64,000 bases of DNA from Oceanihabitans sp. 2_MG-2023 (lineage in GTDB: Bacteria; Bacteroidota; Bacteroidia; Flavobacteriales; Flavobacteriaceae), in the NCBI RefSeq assembly GCF_030547245.1, contig NZ_JAUOQT010000001.1:496001-560000 (forward strand), given 5' to 3'. Position 1 is the stretch's first letter. Each line of letters starts with the position of its first letter. The translations under genes were made by a program, and so were the position numbers. Below the pieces are notes generated by a model. That model saw nothing but the letters and a program-made list of their open reading frames with translations, made no database searches and had not been told where the DNA came from. Positions 26,594-34,871 of the stretch are shown here, in pieces.

Positions 26594-27097
26594 TTAAATA
26601 TGGAATTTCTTGTTTATTAATTTTTCTCTCAATTCTTTAACTGAAACTGTAGCTTCATCTACAAATTTGACGTAATCGTTATGAAAAGTTAAATCAAACT
26701 TCTCATCGTTATTGTCAATTTTTATTTCGTTTTGTATTTCTTTATAAGCTTTAATTTCTAAATGGATAGCACGTTCTTCATCCCAATGACTTATCATTCT
26801 ATCAACATGTTGAATAATGGTGTTTTTATTGATTATAAAGTACTTTTTACGATCACCTGTTTTGGTGAAGTATTCAATTTTATTTAAATCTTGTAAATGA
26901 TTTAGATGTGTTGAAATAGTACTTTTACTAGCACAAAGGGCAGTTACCATATCTTCAAAAGTAGCACCTCTTTTACCAGTTAGAATAATATAGGATAGAA
27001 TGCGTGAAGCAACAGGAGCCAACTGTTCTCTTCCTTCCAAGTGCACTCCTAGTTTTTCTACTAGATTCATTTTTTCTTGACAGAGATTTTTCTTCAT
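26594..27097 (-). CDS. GbsR/MarR-family transcriptional regulator of the efflux operon
   Basis: This 167-residue protein has a winged helix-turn-helix (ASRILSYIILTGKRGATFEDMVTALCASKSTISTHLNHL) and a C-terminal coiled helix, as in the GbsR branch of MarR regulators. It is the first gene of the operon and the perfect palindrome at 27172-27193 covers its promoter, so self-repression relieved by a pump substrate is the natural inference. ATG 27097 gives the N terminus MKKNLCQEK; an internal ATG at 27070 (MNLVEKLG) is an alternative. Confidence 0.88.
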   Translation of the reverse strand: MKKNLCQEKMNLVEKLGVHLEGREQLAPVASRILSYIILTGKRGATFEDMVTALCASKSTISTHLNHLQDLNKIEYFTKTGDRKKYFIINKNTIIQHVDRMISHWDEERAIHLEIKAYKEIQNEIKIDNNDEKFDLTFHNDYVKFVDEATVSVKELREKLINKKFHI

Positions 27098-27157
27098 TTT
27101 TAAAAATTTTGATACTGTTTTTTAGAGATAAAAAACCCATTACAGTAAAATACGCTG

Positions 27158-27193
27158 CAAAGATACATTGCTAGTTCGGAACAAACCGAACTA
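27158..27193 (-). promoter_or_regulatory. efflux operon promoter with operator palindrome
   Basis: On the minus strand TTG (27182-27184) is followed after 16 nt by TATCTTTG (27158-27165). A perfect inverted repeat TAGTTCGG-N6-CCGAACTA (27172-27179 and 27186-27193) overlaps the -33 element and the spacer, a position that blocks polymerase. The probable binder is the GbsR/MarR protein encoded right after it; the TetR protein at the other end of the operon is the alternative. Confidence 0.7.
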
Positions 27194-27221
27194 ATCGAAG
27201 TTAAATAATTGTTAAATAAAA

Positions 27222-27245
27222 AAGCCGACTGTTAACAGTCGGCTT
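27222..27245 (-). terminator. terminator after pheS
   Basis: A perfect 24-nt palindrome around GCCGACTGTTAACAGTCGGC lies 21 nt past the pheS stop and is followed on the minus strand by a T-rich run. Confidence 0.88.
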
Positions 27246-27266
27246 AAAAGATATAATGTATTGTAA

Positions 27267-28286
27267 TTACAATGCGGATTTAAACTGTTCTAGAAAGCGT
27301 ATATCGTTTTCGCTAAGCAATCTAATATCACTAATTTGATTAAGTAGCATAGCTATTCTGTCGATTCCCATTCCGAAAGCGAAACCAGAATATTCTTTAG
27401 AATCGATACCACAGTTTTCTAAAACATTAGGGTCTACCATACCACAACCCATAATTTCTAACCAACCTGTACCTTTGGTAATTTTATAATCCGTTTCTGT
27501 CTCAAGTCCCCAATATACATCAACTTCTGCACTTGGTTCTGTAAACGGAAAATAGGATGGGCGTAAACGGATCTTAGATTTACCGAACATTTCTGTTGTA
27601 AAATATTGTAGTGTTTGTTTTAAGTCTGCAAAACTTACATCTTTATCTATATATAAACCTTCTACTTGATGGAAGAAACAGTGGGAACGAGCAGAAATAG
27701 CTTCGTTTCTAAATACTCTTCCAGGAGATATGGTTCGAATTGGTGGTTTATTGTTTTCCATATAACGTACTTGTACAGAACTTGTGTGCGTACGTAGTAA
27801 AATATCTGGATCTGTTTGAATGAAGAACGTATCTTGCATATCACGAGCTGGGTGATATTCTGGCAAATTTAATGCCGTAAAGTTGTGCCAATCGTCTTCA
27901 ATTTCTGGACCTTCACTTACATTAAAACCAATTCGAGAAAAAATATCGATAATTTGATTTTTAACAATAGATATTGGGTGACGTGCCCCTATTTCTATTG
28001 GCTCACCTGGACGGGATAAATCGTCATAAACACCTTTATCTTCTTCTTTACTTTCTAACTCTTCTCTTAAGGAGTTTACTTTGTCTTCAGCAGTTTGCTT
28101 TAATTTATTAATGGTTTGACCAAATTCTTTTTTTTGGTCGTTTGCTACATTTTTAAACTCTGCAAAATACTGTTTTAATAACCCTTTAGATCCTAGGTAT
28201 TTTATTCTGTAAGCTTCAACCTCATCTTTGGTTTGTGCATTAAATGCTTCGGCTTCTGCTATAAGTTCTTTTATCTTGTCTATCAT
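27267..28286 (-). CDS. pheS: phenylalanine-tRNA ligase alpha subunit
   Basis: PheS is the catalytic subunit of the alpha2-beta2 enzyme that charges tRNA-Phe. At 339 aa it has the normal length: an N-terminal coiled coil (about residues 1-90), then class II core motifs, including HPISIVKNQIIDIFSRIGF, HTSSVQVRYM, FRNEAISARSHCFFHQVEGL (motif 2) and GFAFGMGIDRIAML (motif 3). The beta subunit is not adjacent. Confidence 0.96.
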   Translation of the reverse strand: MIDKIKELIAEAEAFNAQTKDEVEAYRIKYLGSKGLLKQYFAEFKNVANDQKKEFGQTINKLKQTAEDKVNSLREELESKEEDKGVYDDLSRPGEPIEIGARHPISIVKNQIIDIFSRIGFNVSEGPEIEDDWHNFTALNLPEYHPARDMQDTFFIQTDPDILLRTHTSSVQVRYMENNKPPIRTISPGRVFRNEAISARSHCFFHQVEGLYIDKDVSFADLKQTLQYFTTEMFGKSKIRLRPSYFPFTEPSAEVDVYWGLETETDYKITKGTGWLEIMGCGMVDPNVLENCGIDSKEYSGFAFGMGIDRIAMLLNQISDIRLLSENDIRFLEQFKSAL

Positions 28287-28318
28287 GATATCGTTAAAAT
28301 GATTGCAAATTTAGTGAA

Positions 28319-28738
28319 TTAAGATTTTATAAACACAAATTGAATGTGAATACCTTCCGGTTCATTTTGAGATGCTGGTATAAATGCGTTAAGATACAGG
28401 TAGGTATCATCATAATCCATATCAAATACAATATCATCATCTGTTAATTGAACTGTATTATAGTCTATTTGTTCCCAAGTACCTTCGGCTGGAGGAATAG
28501 GAACACAATTAATAAATTCATCTGCAAGAGCATAGGCGACCCAAGCATAGGTATTATCTTCATAAAAAGAAATATTTTCTAAATGACCACATTCTCCCCA
28601 ATTTCCATGTAAACCATTATAGGTTATTTGTTGTATAATCCAGTTACCTACTATAGTGTTTTCATTATTATTTGAAGAGTCACTGCTACATGATATTAAT
28701 ATAAAACAAAAGCTAAAAAAGAGTATTATCTTTTTCAT
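28319..28738 (-). CDS. lipocalin-like lipoprotein of unknown function
   Basis: The 139-residue product has a lipoprotein signal (LISC, Cys17, then an SSDSSNNNE linker) and a small beta-rich domain starting TIVGNWIIQQITYNG with FYEDNTYAW and a GTWEQID turn, the pattern of Bacteroidota lipocalin-like lipoproteins. Cysteines at GECGHL and FINCVP may pair. It sits 5 nt after the gene at 28744 and 32 nt before pheS. Confidence 0.7.
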   Translation of the reverse strand: MKKIILFFSFCFILISCSSDSSNNNENTIVGNWIIQQITYNGLHGNWGECGHLENISFYEDNTYAWVAYALADEFINCVPIPPAEGTWEQIDYNTVQLTDDDIVFDMDYDDTYLYLNAFIPASQNEPEGIHIQFVFIKS

Positions 28739-28743
28739 ACAAA

Positions 28744-29100
28744 TTATTTAATAAACTGGGTTTCTACAAAATAGTTTACAATGGCTTCTTTCATTAAAAT
28801 ACTTTGTTCTCCTGCCTTTAAATGTGGTAGTTCTTCAATGGTTTTATAATGAGGCCAGCCTTCTTCGTCTACAAAATCGAATTCGTAATAACCATAAGGT
28901 GTTAAAACTCTACATATAGCAATATGCATAAGGTCTAGTTTTTGGTCTTTTTTAAAAGTTCGGTTTAATTGCCCAAGCTCCTGCAAGCCAATTAAATATA
29001 TAATTGCGTCTAAGTCTAAGGTGTCTCCATCTGCAAATTGATTGGATAGTTTTTCTACTACCAAATCCCAACGTTCTTTTAATTCTTGATCTCTTGACAT
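28744..29100 (-). CDS. conserved hypothetical protein
   Basis: This 118-residue acidic cytosolic protein has no signal peptide. It contains a helical half (MSRDQELKERWDLVVEKLS, DLDAIIYLIGLQELGQ) and a distinctive strand AICRVLTPYGYYEFDFVDEEGWPHY. I recognise it as conserved in Flavobacteriaceae but know of no function. It is first in a run with the lipoprotein and pheS and diverges from cvpA. Confidence 0.7.
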   Translation of the reverse strand: MSRDQELKERWDLVVEKLSNQFADGDTLDLDAIIYLIGLQELGQLNRTFKKDQKLDLMHIAICRVLTPYGYYEFDFVDEEGWPHYKTIEELPHLKAGEQSILMKEAIVNYFVETQFIK

Positions 29101-29169
29101 TTATTTGGTATAAAGTTTAAAAGTTTGAAAGTTGTAAAGTTAGTTTATATTTGTTAAAATTATAATATT

Positions 29170-29688
29170 ATGGCAGTAATTGATATTGTTTTAGGTGCTT
29201 TACTTTTATTTGGATTAGTTAGAGGTTTTATGAAAGGTCTTTTTGTAGAAGTGGCATCTCTTGTTGCATTAATAGCTGGGGTTTATGGAGCTATTCATTT
29301 TAGTGGTTTTGCTGCTACGTTTTTAGAAAGTAGAGTAGGATGGGAAGAGAAATACGTTAATATTCTTGCTTTTGCTATTACATTTTTCGTGATTATATTA
29401 GTAATATCACTTGCGGGAAAAGCATTAACTAAACTGGCAGATTTTGCTGCTTTAGGTATTATAAACAAGCTTTTAGGTGGTGTTTTTGGCGCTCTTAAGA
29501 TAGGATTAATTTTAAGTATTCTACTTGTGGTTTTTAGCAGAATGAATAACACGATCCCTTTTGTTGGCGAAGAAGATTTAAAGGAATCTGTTTTATACGA
29601 ACCCGTAAAATCTATTGCGCCTTTACTTTTTCCTACTATTATTAAAGCAGAAGAAAAAGAGAACGAGATTCCAGATGCTGAGGTTTAG
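29170..29688 (+). CDS. cvpA: CvpA-family membrane protein
   Basis: This 172-residue inner-membrane protein has four hydrophobic segments and the CvpA signature IDIVLGALLLFGLVRGFMKG at its start, with a charged C-terminal tail. CvpA is needed for colicin V production in E. coli and for envelope stress tolerance in other bacteria; the molecular role is not settled. Its stop overlaps the converging PepSY gene by four bases. Confidence 0.88.
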   Translation: MAVIDIVLGALLLFGLVRGFMKGLFVEVASLVALIAGVYGAIHFSGFAATFLESRVGWEEKYVNILAFAITFFVIILVISLAGKALTKLADFAALGIINKLLGGVFGALKIGLILSILLVVFSRMNNTIPFVGEEDLKESVLYEPVKSIAPLLFPTIIKAEEKENEIPDAEV

Positions 29689-31868
29689 TAACAATCTGTT
29701 TTTATTTGATTTACAAAATCTGTAATTGGTAGATTTAGCTGTTCTGTAGTTATTGTATTTAAAACCTCTAAAACATCCTTTTGCATCGCTAAAGAACCAC
29801 AGATCATAATAATGGCATTGTTTTTTAAACTCTGCGAAACAAACAAAGCATCTCTTTTTAGAAAATCTTGCACATAATATTTAGGTATTTCTTGTGAAAA
29901 TGCAAGATGTAATTTGCTTAATTTTTTTTCACTTAAATACGCTTGTATAGCTTTTTCATACAAGTAAAACGAAGTCTCTTTTCTTACGCCATAATACAAA
30001 TGTGTTTCTAGTTTCTTATTGTTTTGGTCTAGCATTCCTAGAAAAGGAGCTATTCCTGTTCCATTAGCAATTAAAAGTACTTTAGATGCATTTTTAGGAA
30101 AATGAAAACCTGTATTTTTAATGATTCTAGCTTTAAAAGAACTGTTTGTATTTACGCTATTTAAAAAACCAGAACCTAATCCGTTTTCATGTAATTTCAC
30201 ACTTAATTGCACCTCATTATTTACTTTACCAATAGAATACAAACGCTCTCTATAATTGTTTTCTGGGTAGATTGCTAGTAAATCTCCAGAAGCAAATTTC
30301 TTGGTATTTACTTTCAGGCGAATTAAAAAAGTCTGATCTGGCTGTATTGCTACATTCGTTTTTTCTAAAACGCTAAGCTTCACATTTTGTTTTGGTTGTA
30401 TTGCTAATTTTTCTTTTAAAATTTTAATAGGAAGCTTTCGTTTTCTATTCCAAAGATTTACCCATTCTTCAAAAGCGGTTAGCGATTTATCATGAATACT
30501 AAAAACTGGAAGTTCTTGTTGCATCTGAAGCTGTAATGCTACATCTACATCTATAGCAAATTGGCAAAAATTAGGATAAGCTAAAGAGCCAAAACCAACA
30601 ACCGAAAAAGTGATCTTTTGTTCTTGTTTTATGGTTTGCAAACGTTCTAAAAATCTATTCGCGTTAGTTGGTGCTTCACCTTCACCATACGTAGCAGTCA
30701 TTACAACAATATGTGCTGCTTTTTTAAAAGTAGTATACTTATTAAGCTCTGTTATGTAAACGGTTTCCCCTGCTTTTAATAATTGCTCTTGCAATTGGTT
30801 AGCAAAAAGTAAGGTGTTTCCGTTTTCTGAACCAACTAAAATAATATACTTTGCATCGTCTTTTTTATACTTGTTTTTCAGTGTTGTTTTTCTTCGTTTT
30901 AGCGTCATTGCAAAACCAGAATAGATAAAAAACAAAATATTTAAGGTTGCTATAGCTAAAATAACAGACCAAAGCACACTTCCTTTTCCGGTATGTAAAA
31001 ACATACTTAGATTAGAAAAAATAGTCGCTAAAGGATAATCTATTTCACTTAAAACTTCTCCTGTAAATTGGTTTACAACCATTTCTTTGTCTTTAAGTGA
31101 AATGGTAAAATAGTCTTCTACGTCTTCAGAAAAAGGGAATTCTATGGTTTTAACTTCGGAAAGTTTTGTGTTTTTAAAAACAGGGAAATTAGAAATACTT
31201 TGTTTAGGTGCTTCCGAAAGATTTTCAAAATCTACAGAATGATTTAGATGTTGTTTTGGAAGTACATTGAATTTTTCGGCAGATAAATAAACTCCAGTAA
31301 TTGTAATAATCAAGATAGGAATTAAAGTCAGTCTTCCTAAAACGACATGCCAATATTGATAAAAATTTTCATTAATAATTGCAGAAAAAATCTTTTGTAA
31401 ACCACCTTGTCTTTTTAGAATTAAAACCGTTCCTGAAACTGCAATTAGAAAGAGCAAAAACGAAGACAAACCAACAAAAAAGCGACCAATACTTTTTAAA
31501 AATAACGATCTATGAAAATTAGTTACCCATTTAAAAAAGGGAGAAACCTCTATTTTATCTCCTAGAAATGCAGCCGTTTTTGGGTTAATGTATCCATTTA
31601 AACTTTCTCCATCATTTGTTATAACAGAAGCTAAAACAAAGGCATTAGCATCTACTTGAAGATCTAATACTTCGGGATACTTTTCTTTTAAAAGCCCTAA
31701 GGTTTCTGCAACAGTAACGCTTTCAAAATCAGAAATTTTGTACGGTTGCACCTGTTCTGATATAGGTTGAAATGCTAAGATAATTCCTGTAATAGAAGCT
31801 AGTAAAATAAAAATAAAAGAAGATACAGCTAAAGTAAGGTGGCTGTATCTCCATATAGAAATAGTCAT
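29685..31868 (-). CDS. PepSY membrane flavoreductase (PepSY-TM, flavodoxin and FAD/NAD(P) domains)
   Basis: The 727-residue protein has two parts. Residues 1-325 are a PepSY-TM region with four main membrane helices and histidines H10, H119, H174 and H292 suited to hold two b hemes. Residues 341-727 resemble cytosolic sulfite reductase flavoprotein: a flavodoxin domain (VGSENGN 345-351, TATYGEGEAPTNAN 391-404), an FAD site RLYSIG (542-547) and an NADPH site NGTGIAPFLG (602-611) with CGS (690-692). It can carry electrons from NAD(P)H through FAD, FMN and heme across the membrane. The neighbouring DUF2271 protein has a flavin-attachment motif and is the likely periplasmic acceptor. In a heme/iron locus the end target is probably ferric iron, heme or a siderophore (inferred). 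Confidence 0.88.
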   Translation of the reverse strand: MTISIWRYSHLTLAVSSFIFILLASITGIILAFQPISEQVQPYKISDFESVTVAETLGLLKEKYPEVLDLQVDANAFVLASVITNDGESLNGYINPKTAAFLGDKIEVSPFFKWVTNFHRSLFLKSIGRFFVGLSSFLLFLIAVSGTVLILKRQGGLQKIFSAIINENFYQYWHVVLGRLTLIPILIITITGVYLSAEKFNVLPKQHLNHSVDFENLSEAPKQSISNFPVFKNTKLSEVKTIEFPFSEDVEDYFTISLKDKEMVVNQFTGEVLSEIDYPLATIFSNLSMFLHTGKGSVLWSVILAIATLNILFFIYSGFAMTLKRRKTTLKNKYKKDDAKYIILVGSENGNTLLFANQLQEQLLKAGETVYITELNKYTTFKKAAHIVVMTATYGEGEAPTNANRFLERLQTIKQEQKITFSVVGFGSLAYPNFCQFAIDVDVALQLQMQQELPVFSIHDKSLTAFEEWVNLWNRKRKLPIKILKEKLAIQPKQNVKLSVLEKTNVAIQPDQTFLIRLKVNTKKFASGDLLAIYPENNYRERLYSIGKVNNEVQLSVKLHENGLGSGFLNSVNTNSSFKARIIKNTGFHFPKNASKVLLIANGTGIAPFLGMLDQNNKKLETHLYYGVRKETSFYLYEKAIQAYLSEKKLSKLHLAFSQEIPKYYVQDFLKRDALFVSQSLKNNAIIMICGSLAMQKDVLEVLNTITTEQLNLPITDFVNQIKTDCY

Positions 31869-31890
31869 GTTTATTCCTTTTTTAAAGCTT

Positions 31891-32373
31891 TTAATTAGGC
31901 ATCATACGCACATAACGTATAAATCCTGTACCTTCTTTTTTGCTTTTTACATTTTCAGAAGTAAGTTCAAATTCTACATCTTTGGTATAGTATTCTTGGT
32001 CTTCCACAGCAGTTTCAAAACGAATACTGTAACCAGCATCTATTTTAGCATCTTCAATAGCTATCACATTAATACTTCGTGCTCCTCCTGCAATAGTTGC
32101 TCCAGTAATAGCATCAATATTAGATCGTTTTTTTCCGTAGAATTTCCACCATTCTGAAATATCGTGATACCACTCATCATCATCTCCTTGCACATATAGT
32201 GTTTTTTCATATGCACCTTCCGGATTGATTAGTGAAATAACCACGTAGGCATTCTCACCAGAGTAATTTATCATTTGAATCATACATTTATAAGAGGTAG
32301 ACTCTGTTATTGTTGTAAAAGATAGCGTTGCAATAGCTAAAAAACAAAGTGCTATTATGGATTTAAGTTTCAT
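31891..32373 (-). CDS. DUF2271 periplasmic protein with FMN-attachment motif
   Basis: A signal peptide (about residues 1-21) precedes a 140-residue beta-rich domain (YKCMIQMINYSGENAYVVIS). Residues 87-93 read DAITGAT, matching the ApbE flavinylation motif DxxTGAT in which FMN is joined by a phosphoester to the last threonine (T93). Known: DUF2271 proteins are among the extracytoplasmic flavinylated carriers linked with PepSY reductases. Inferred: it takes electrons from the PepSY protein encoded 22 nt downstream. No apbE gene is in the window, so the transferase must lie elsewhere. Confidence 0.85.
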   Translation of the reverse strand: MKLKSIIALCFLAIATLSFTTITESTSYKCMIQMINYSGENAYVVISLINPEGAYEKTLYVQGDDDEWYHDISEWWKFYGKKRSNIDAITGATIAGGARSINVIAIEDAKIDAGYSIRFETAVEDQEYYTKDVEFELTSENVKSKKEGTGFIRYVRMMPN

Positions 32374-32381
32374 ATGTTATA

Positions 32382-33860
32382 CTATTTTAAAAAATCTAAA
32401 TGTATTTTTTTTGCTTTTAAAATTTCGTTTTCTACTGCTAAATCATGAGCTGTTTCGCCAAAATCTGTAGTAGCATCTTTTTTTGCTCCTATAGAAATTA
32501 AATATTCTAAAATCGCTGTGTTTTTGGCTTGTAAAGCAGCTACATGTAAAGGAGTGTTTCCTTCTTTATTTTTAGCATTAACATCTACATCAAATTGCTT
32601 TATTAATTTTAATAAATCCAAATTGTTTTTTGCTAAAGCTAAATGATATAAAGTGTTTCCGTTTTGCTGTGTTTTTGCAATATCTAAACCATTTTCTGCT
32701 AAAACATCTAACTTTTGCTTAAAAACGTCTTCTTTTTTAGTAGAATAAAAATCTATTAAATAAGGAATTAAATTGTTTTTATTAGCATCTAAAACAGTAA
32801 CATCTGCTTTGTTTTCAATTAAAAAACGAACCACTTCTGGTGTATTATGAGCAACTGCTAATATTAAAGCAGATGCTCCTTTTTTGTTTACTTGGTTTAT
32901 AGCTTTTACCTGTTGAAAAAGTAGTGTAACTATTTCTATATTATTTCTACTTGCTGCATTTAAAAAAGGAGTGTTTCTGTTAGCATCCATTGCATTTACA
33001 TCTAATCCTCTTTCTAAAAAATATTGAACAACTGCTACATCTTTACTTTTTGCAGCTACAATATGCAAAGGTGTTTCTTTTTTTATGGAAGCATTTTTGG
33101 GGTTTAAACCAACACTTTCTAAATAGGTGTAAAAATCGACAGTATTTGTTTTTCCTCTAGTTGCTTGTGCTGCAAAAATAAAAGCATTAGCATTTCCTGT
33201 AACGCCTTTTTTTAACAATTGATTTAACAATGCTACATTTCCTGTTTTTGCAACATAATTAAACACACCATTACCATCTGCATCTACACTTTTTAAATCT
33301 AATCCTTTGGAAGTGAAGTAATTTATAAGCGTAAAATCATTATCGTAAGGTGCAGATAATAGCAATGCATTAGCGCCTTTTGGAGTTATATCTGTTTGTA
33401 GGTTGGCACCATTAGCAAGACACAGGTCATATACTTTGGTGTTTTGTTGTCCTGTTCCTGCTGCAAAATTTAAAATAGTATTTCCTTTATCGTCTTTGAT
33501 ATCTGTTTTTGCTCCTTTGCTTAACAGGTATTCCATAAATGCTACATTACCTTTATATGCAGCCCAAAAGATATAGGTTCTACCATCATGTGTTAACTTG
33601 TTGACGGCATTTCCTTTTTTAGATTGAATATATTTTAAAGACTCTAAAGAAGCCTCTTCTAAAATAGCATATACAACAGCATCAAAATTATTACTATTGG
33701 CTGCTGCTATATTATTTCCTTCAATAATTTTAGCATCTATACTTTCGATACTAGGATTCGTTTTCCAAAAATCACGACTTAAAAATACATTGTCTTGTGC
33801 AAAACTAAATGTGCAACAGAAAATGGTTACTACGATTATTATTTTATTTAAATACTTCAT
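32382..33860 (-). CDS. secreted ankyrin-repeat protein of the heme locus
   Basis: The 492-residue protein has a signal peptide (ends TFSFAQ, residue 21) and about twelve ankyrin repeats (for example DGRTYIFWAAYKGNVAFMEYLLSKGA and GNTPLHVAALQAKNTAILEYLI), so it is exported to the periplasm or beyond. Ankyrin arrays bind proteins; the partner is unknown. It lies between the DUF2271 gene (8-nt gap) and the DUF6607 gene (1-nt gap), so it is tightly bound to the heme operon. A link in some bacteria between periplasmic ankyrin proteins and catalase or heme handling (AnkB) is a possible parallel. Confidence 0.9.
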   Translation of the reverse strand: MKYLNKIIIVVTIFCCTFSFAQDNVFLSRDFWKTNPSIESIDAKIIEGNNIAAANSNNFDAVVYAILEEASLESLKYIQSKKGNAVNKLTHDGRTYIFWAAYKGNVAFMEYLLSKGAKTDIKDDKGNTILNFAAGTGQQNTKVYDLCLANGANLQTDITPKGANALLLSAPYDNDFTLINYFTSKGLDLKSVDADGNGVFNYVAKTGNVALLNQLLKKGVTGNANAFIFAAQATRGKTNTVDFYTYLESVGLNPKNASIKKETPLHIVAAKSKDVAVVQYFLERGLDVNAMDANRNTPFLNAASRNNIEIVTLLFQQVKAINQVNKKGASALILAVAHNTPEVVRFLIENKADVTVLDANKNNLIPYLIDFYSTKKEDVFKQKLDVLAENGLDIAKTQQNGNTLYHLALAKNNLDLLKLIKQFDVDVNAKNKEGNTPLHVAALQAKNTAILEYLISIGAKKDATTDFGETAHDLAVENEILKAKKIHLDFLK

Positions 33861-33861
33861 T

Positions 33862-34767
33862 TTATTTTTTTACAAAAGATTCAATTAAGGGGTTAATTTC
33901 TTCAGCTGTTTGGTATTTTTCTTTATCAAATAAGTACTTAAACAGTACCTTATTATCTACTTTTTCTTCTAAAACTAAATCTTTATTTCTAGCAAAAACT
34001 TCCTCCCATTTTGTTCTAACTAAAGCCCATTTTGCTTCATTTTTTTTCCAATATTCTTGTGCTGCACTACATTTGCTATCTTCCACTCTCTTATACACAT
34101 TATGTCCTTTTTCTTCTGCAATCAGCTCATAAACACCTTCTTCACTAAGTATTTTTTCATTGTCTTGATCATGAATCCATCCTGTAGCTATAATTTCATG
34201 TCTGTTTGTTCTACCTGTAACATTATAATCACTACGCTTTGTGTATTCACGTCTTGGTAAAGGTGCATTAGTTGTGTTTTCCCAATAGTGTTTTCCGTCA
34301 ACATGTACCCAAGTTGCAGAACCTTCGTAACGCGGACTATCATCTACCTGAAATACCTTTTGAGACCATTGTCCTTTAACTTGTTTTTTATCTAATTTTG
34401 TGTATTTCCACTGGTTATTTCTAAAATATGCATATAAATCGGTGTTTTCATATTCCCAATCTTGCCTCCAATGTTTTACTATATATGGCTTTTCTTTAGA
34501 ACCAACAATAAGCAAGTGCTGCATGGAGATTTTATCTTTAGTATCTTCTACCAATTGTACCCATTCTAATCCTTTATCGTGTTTTGTTTTAGAAGCAACG
34601 TATGTAGAATCTTCTGAATATTGAAATGTTTCTGCAAAATTGAAGCTTACCTCATAACAACCACACATAGCTTTAATGGCTTTTTGATCTTGTTCTTTTT
34701 TGTTTTGTGCTTTTGTTGTGTTTATAAAAGCAAAAATTACGGTTACTAATACTAGTAAATGTTTCAT
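33862..34767 (-). CDS. DUF6607 family periplasmic protein
   Basis: The 301-residue product has a signal peptide (ends NTTKAQ) and the Trp/Tyr-rich DUF6607 core: IVKHWRQDWEYENTDLYAYF, GQWSQKVFQVDDSPRYEGSAT, HYWENTTNAPLPRREYTKR. A CGCYEVSF motif follows the leader. Its function is unknown. It heads the left arm of the divergent heme locus, and the many aromatic and His residues would allow heme or ligand contact, but that is only an inference. Confidence 0.85.
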   Translation of the reverse strand: MKHLLVLVTVIFAFINTTKAQNKKEQDQKAIKAMCGCYEVSFNFAETFQYSEDSTYVASKTKHDKGLEWVQLVEDTKDKISMQHLLIVGSKEKPYIVKHWRQDWEYENTDLYAYFRNNQWKYTKLDKKQVKGQWSQKVFQVDDSPRYEGSATWVHVDGKHYWENTTNAPLPRREYTKRSDYNVTGRTNRHEIIATGWIHDQDNEKILSEEGVYELIAEEKGHNVYKRVEDSKCSAAQEYWKKNEAKWALVRTKWEEVFARNKDLVLEEKVDNKVLFKYLFDKEKYQTAEEINPLIESFVKK

Positions 34768-34816
34768 TTTAAAAAGGTTAAATTTTGATATTAAAAAAAA
34801 TTAAAAAAACACTATT

Positions 34817-34864
34817 CTTATTTAGATTGAATTAAAATAAGATTCTATATTTGCAGCAAATATA
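34817..34864 (+). promoter_or_regulatory. heme-locus promoter with two overlapping palindromes
   Basis: A 25-bp near-palindrome (34817-34841, 10 of 12 pairs, arms CTTATTT/AAATAAG) covers the -33 TTG (34827-34829); after 16 nt comes TATATTTG (34846-34853). The -7 box is itself the left half of a perfect 19-bp palindrome TATATTTGCAGCAAATATA (34846-34864). The position over the promoter and the AT-rich symmetric sequence suggest an iron-responsive operator of Fur type, read by inference only. The left-going genes start 50 nt away and could share it. Confidence 0.6.
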
Positions 34865-34871
34865 AAATAGA

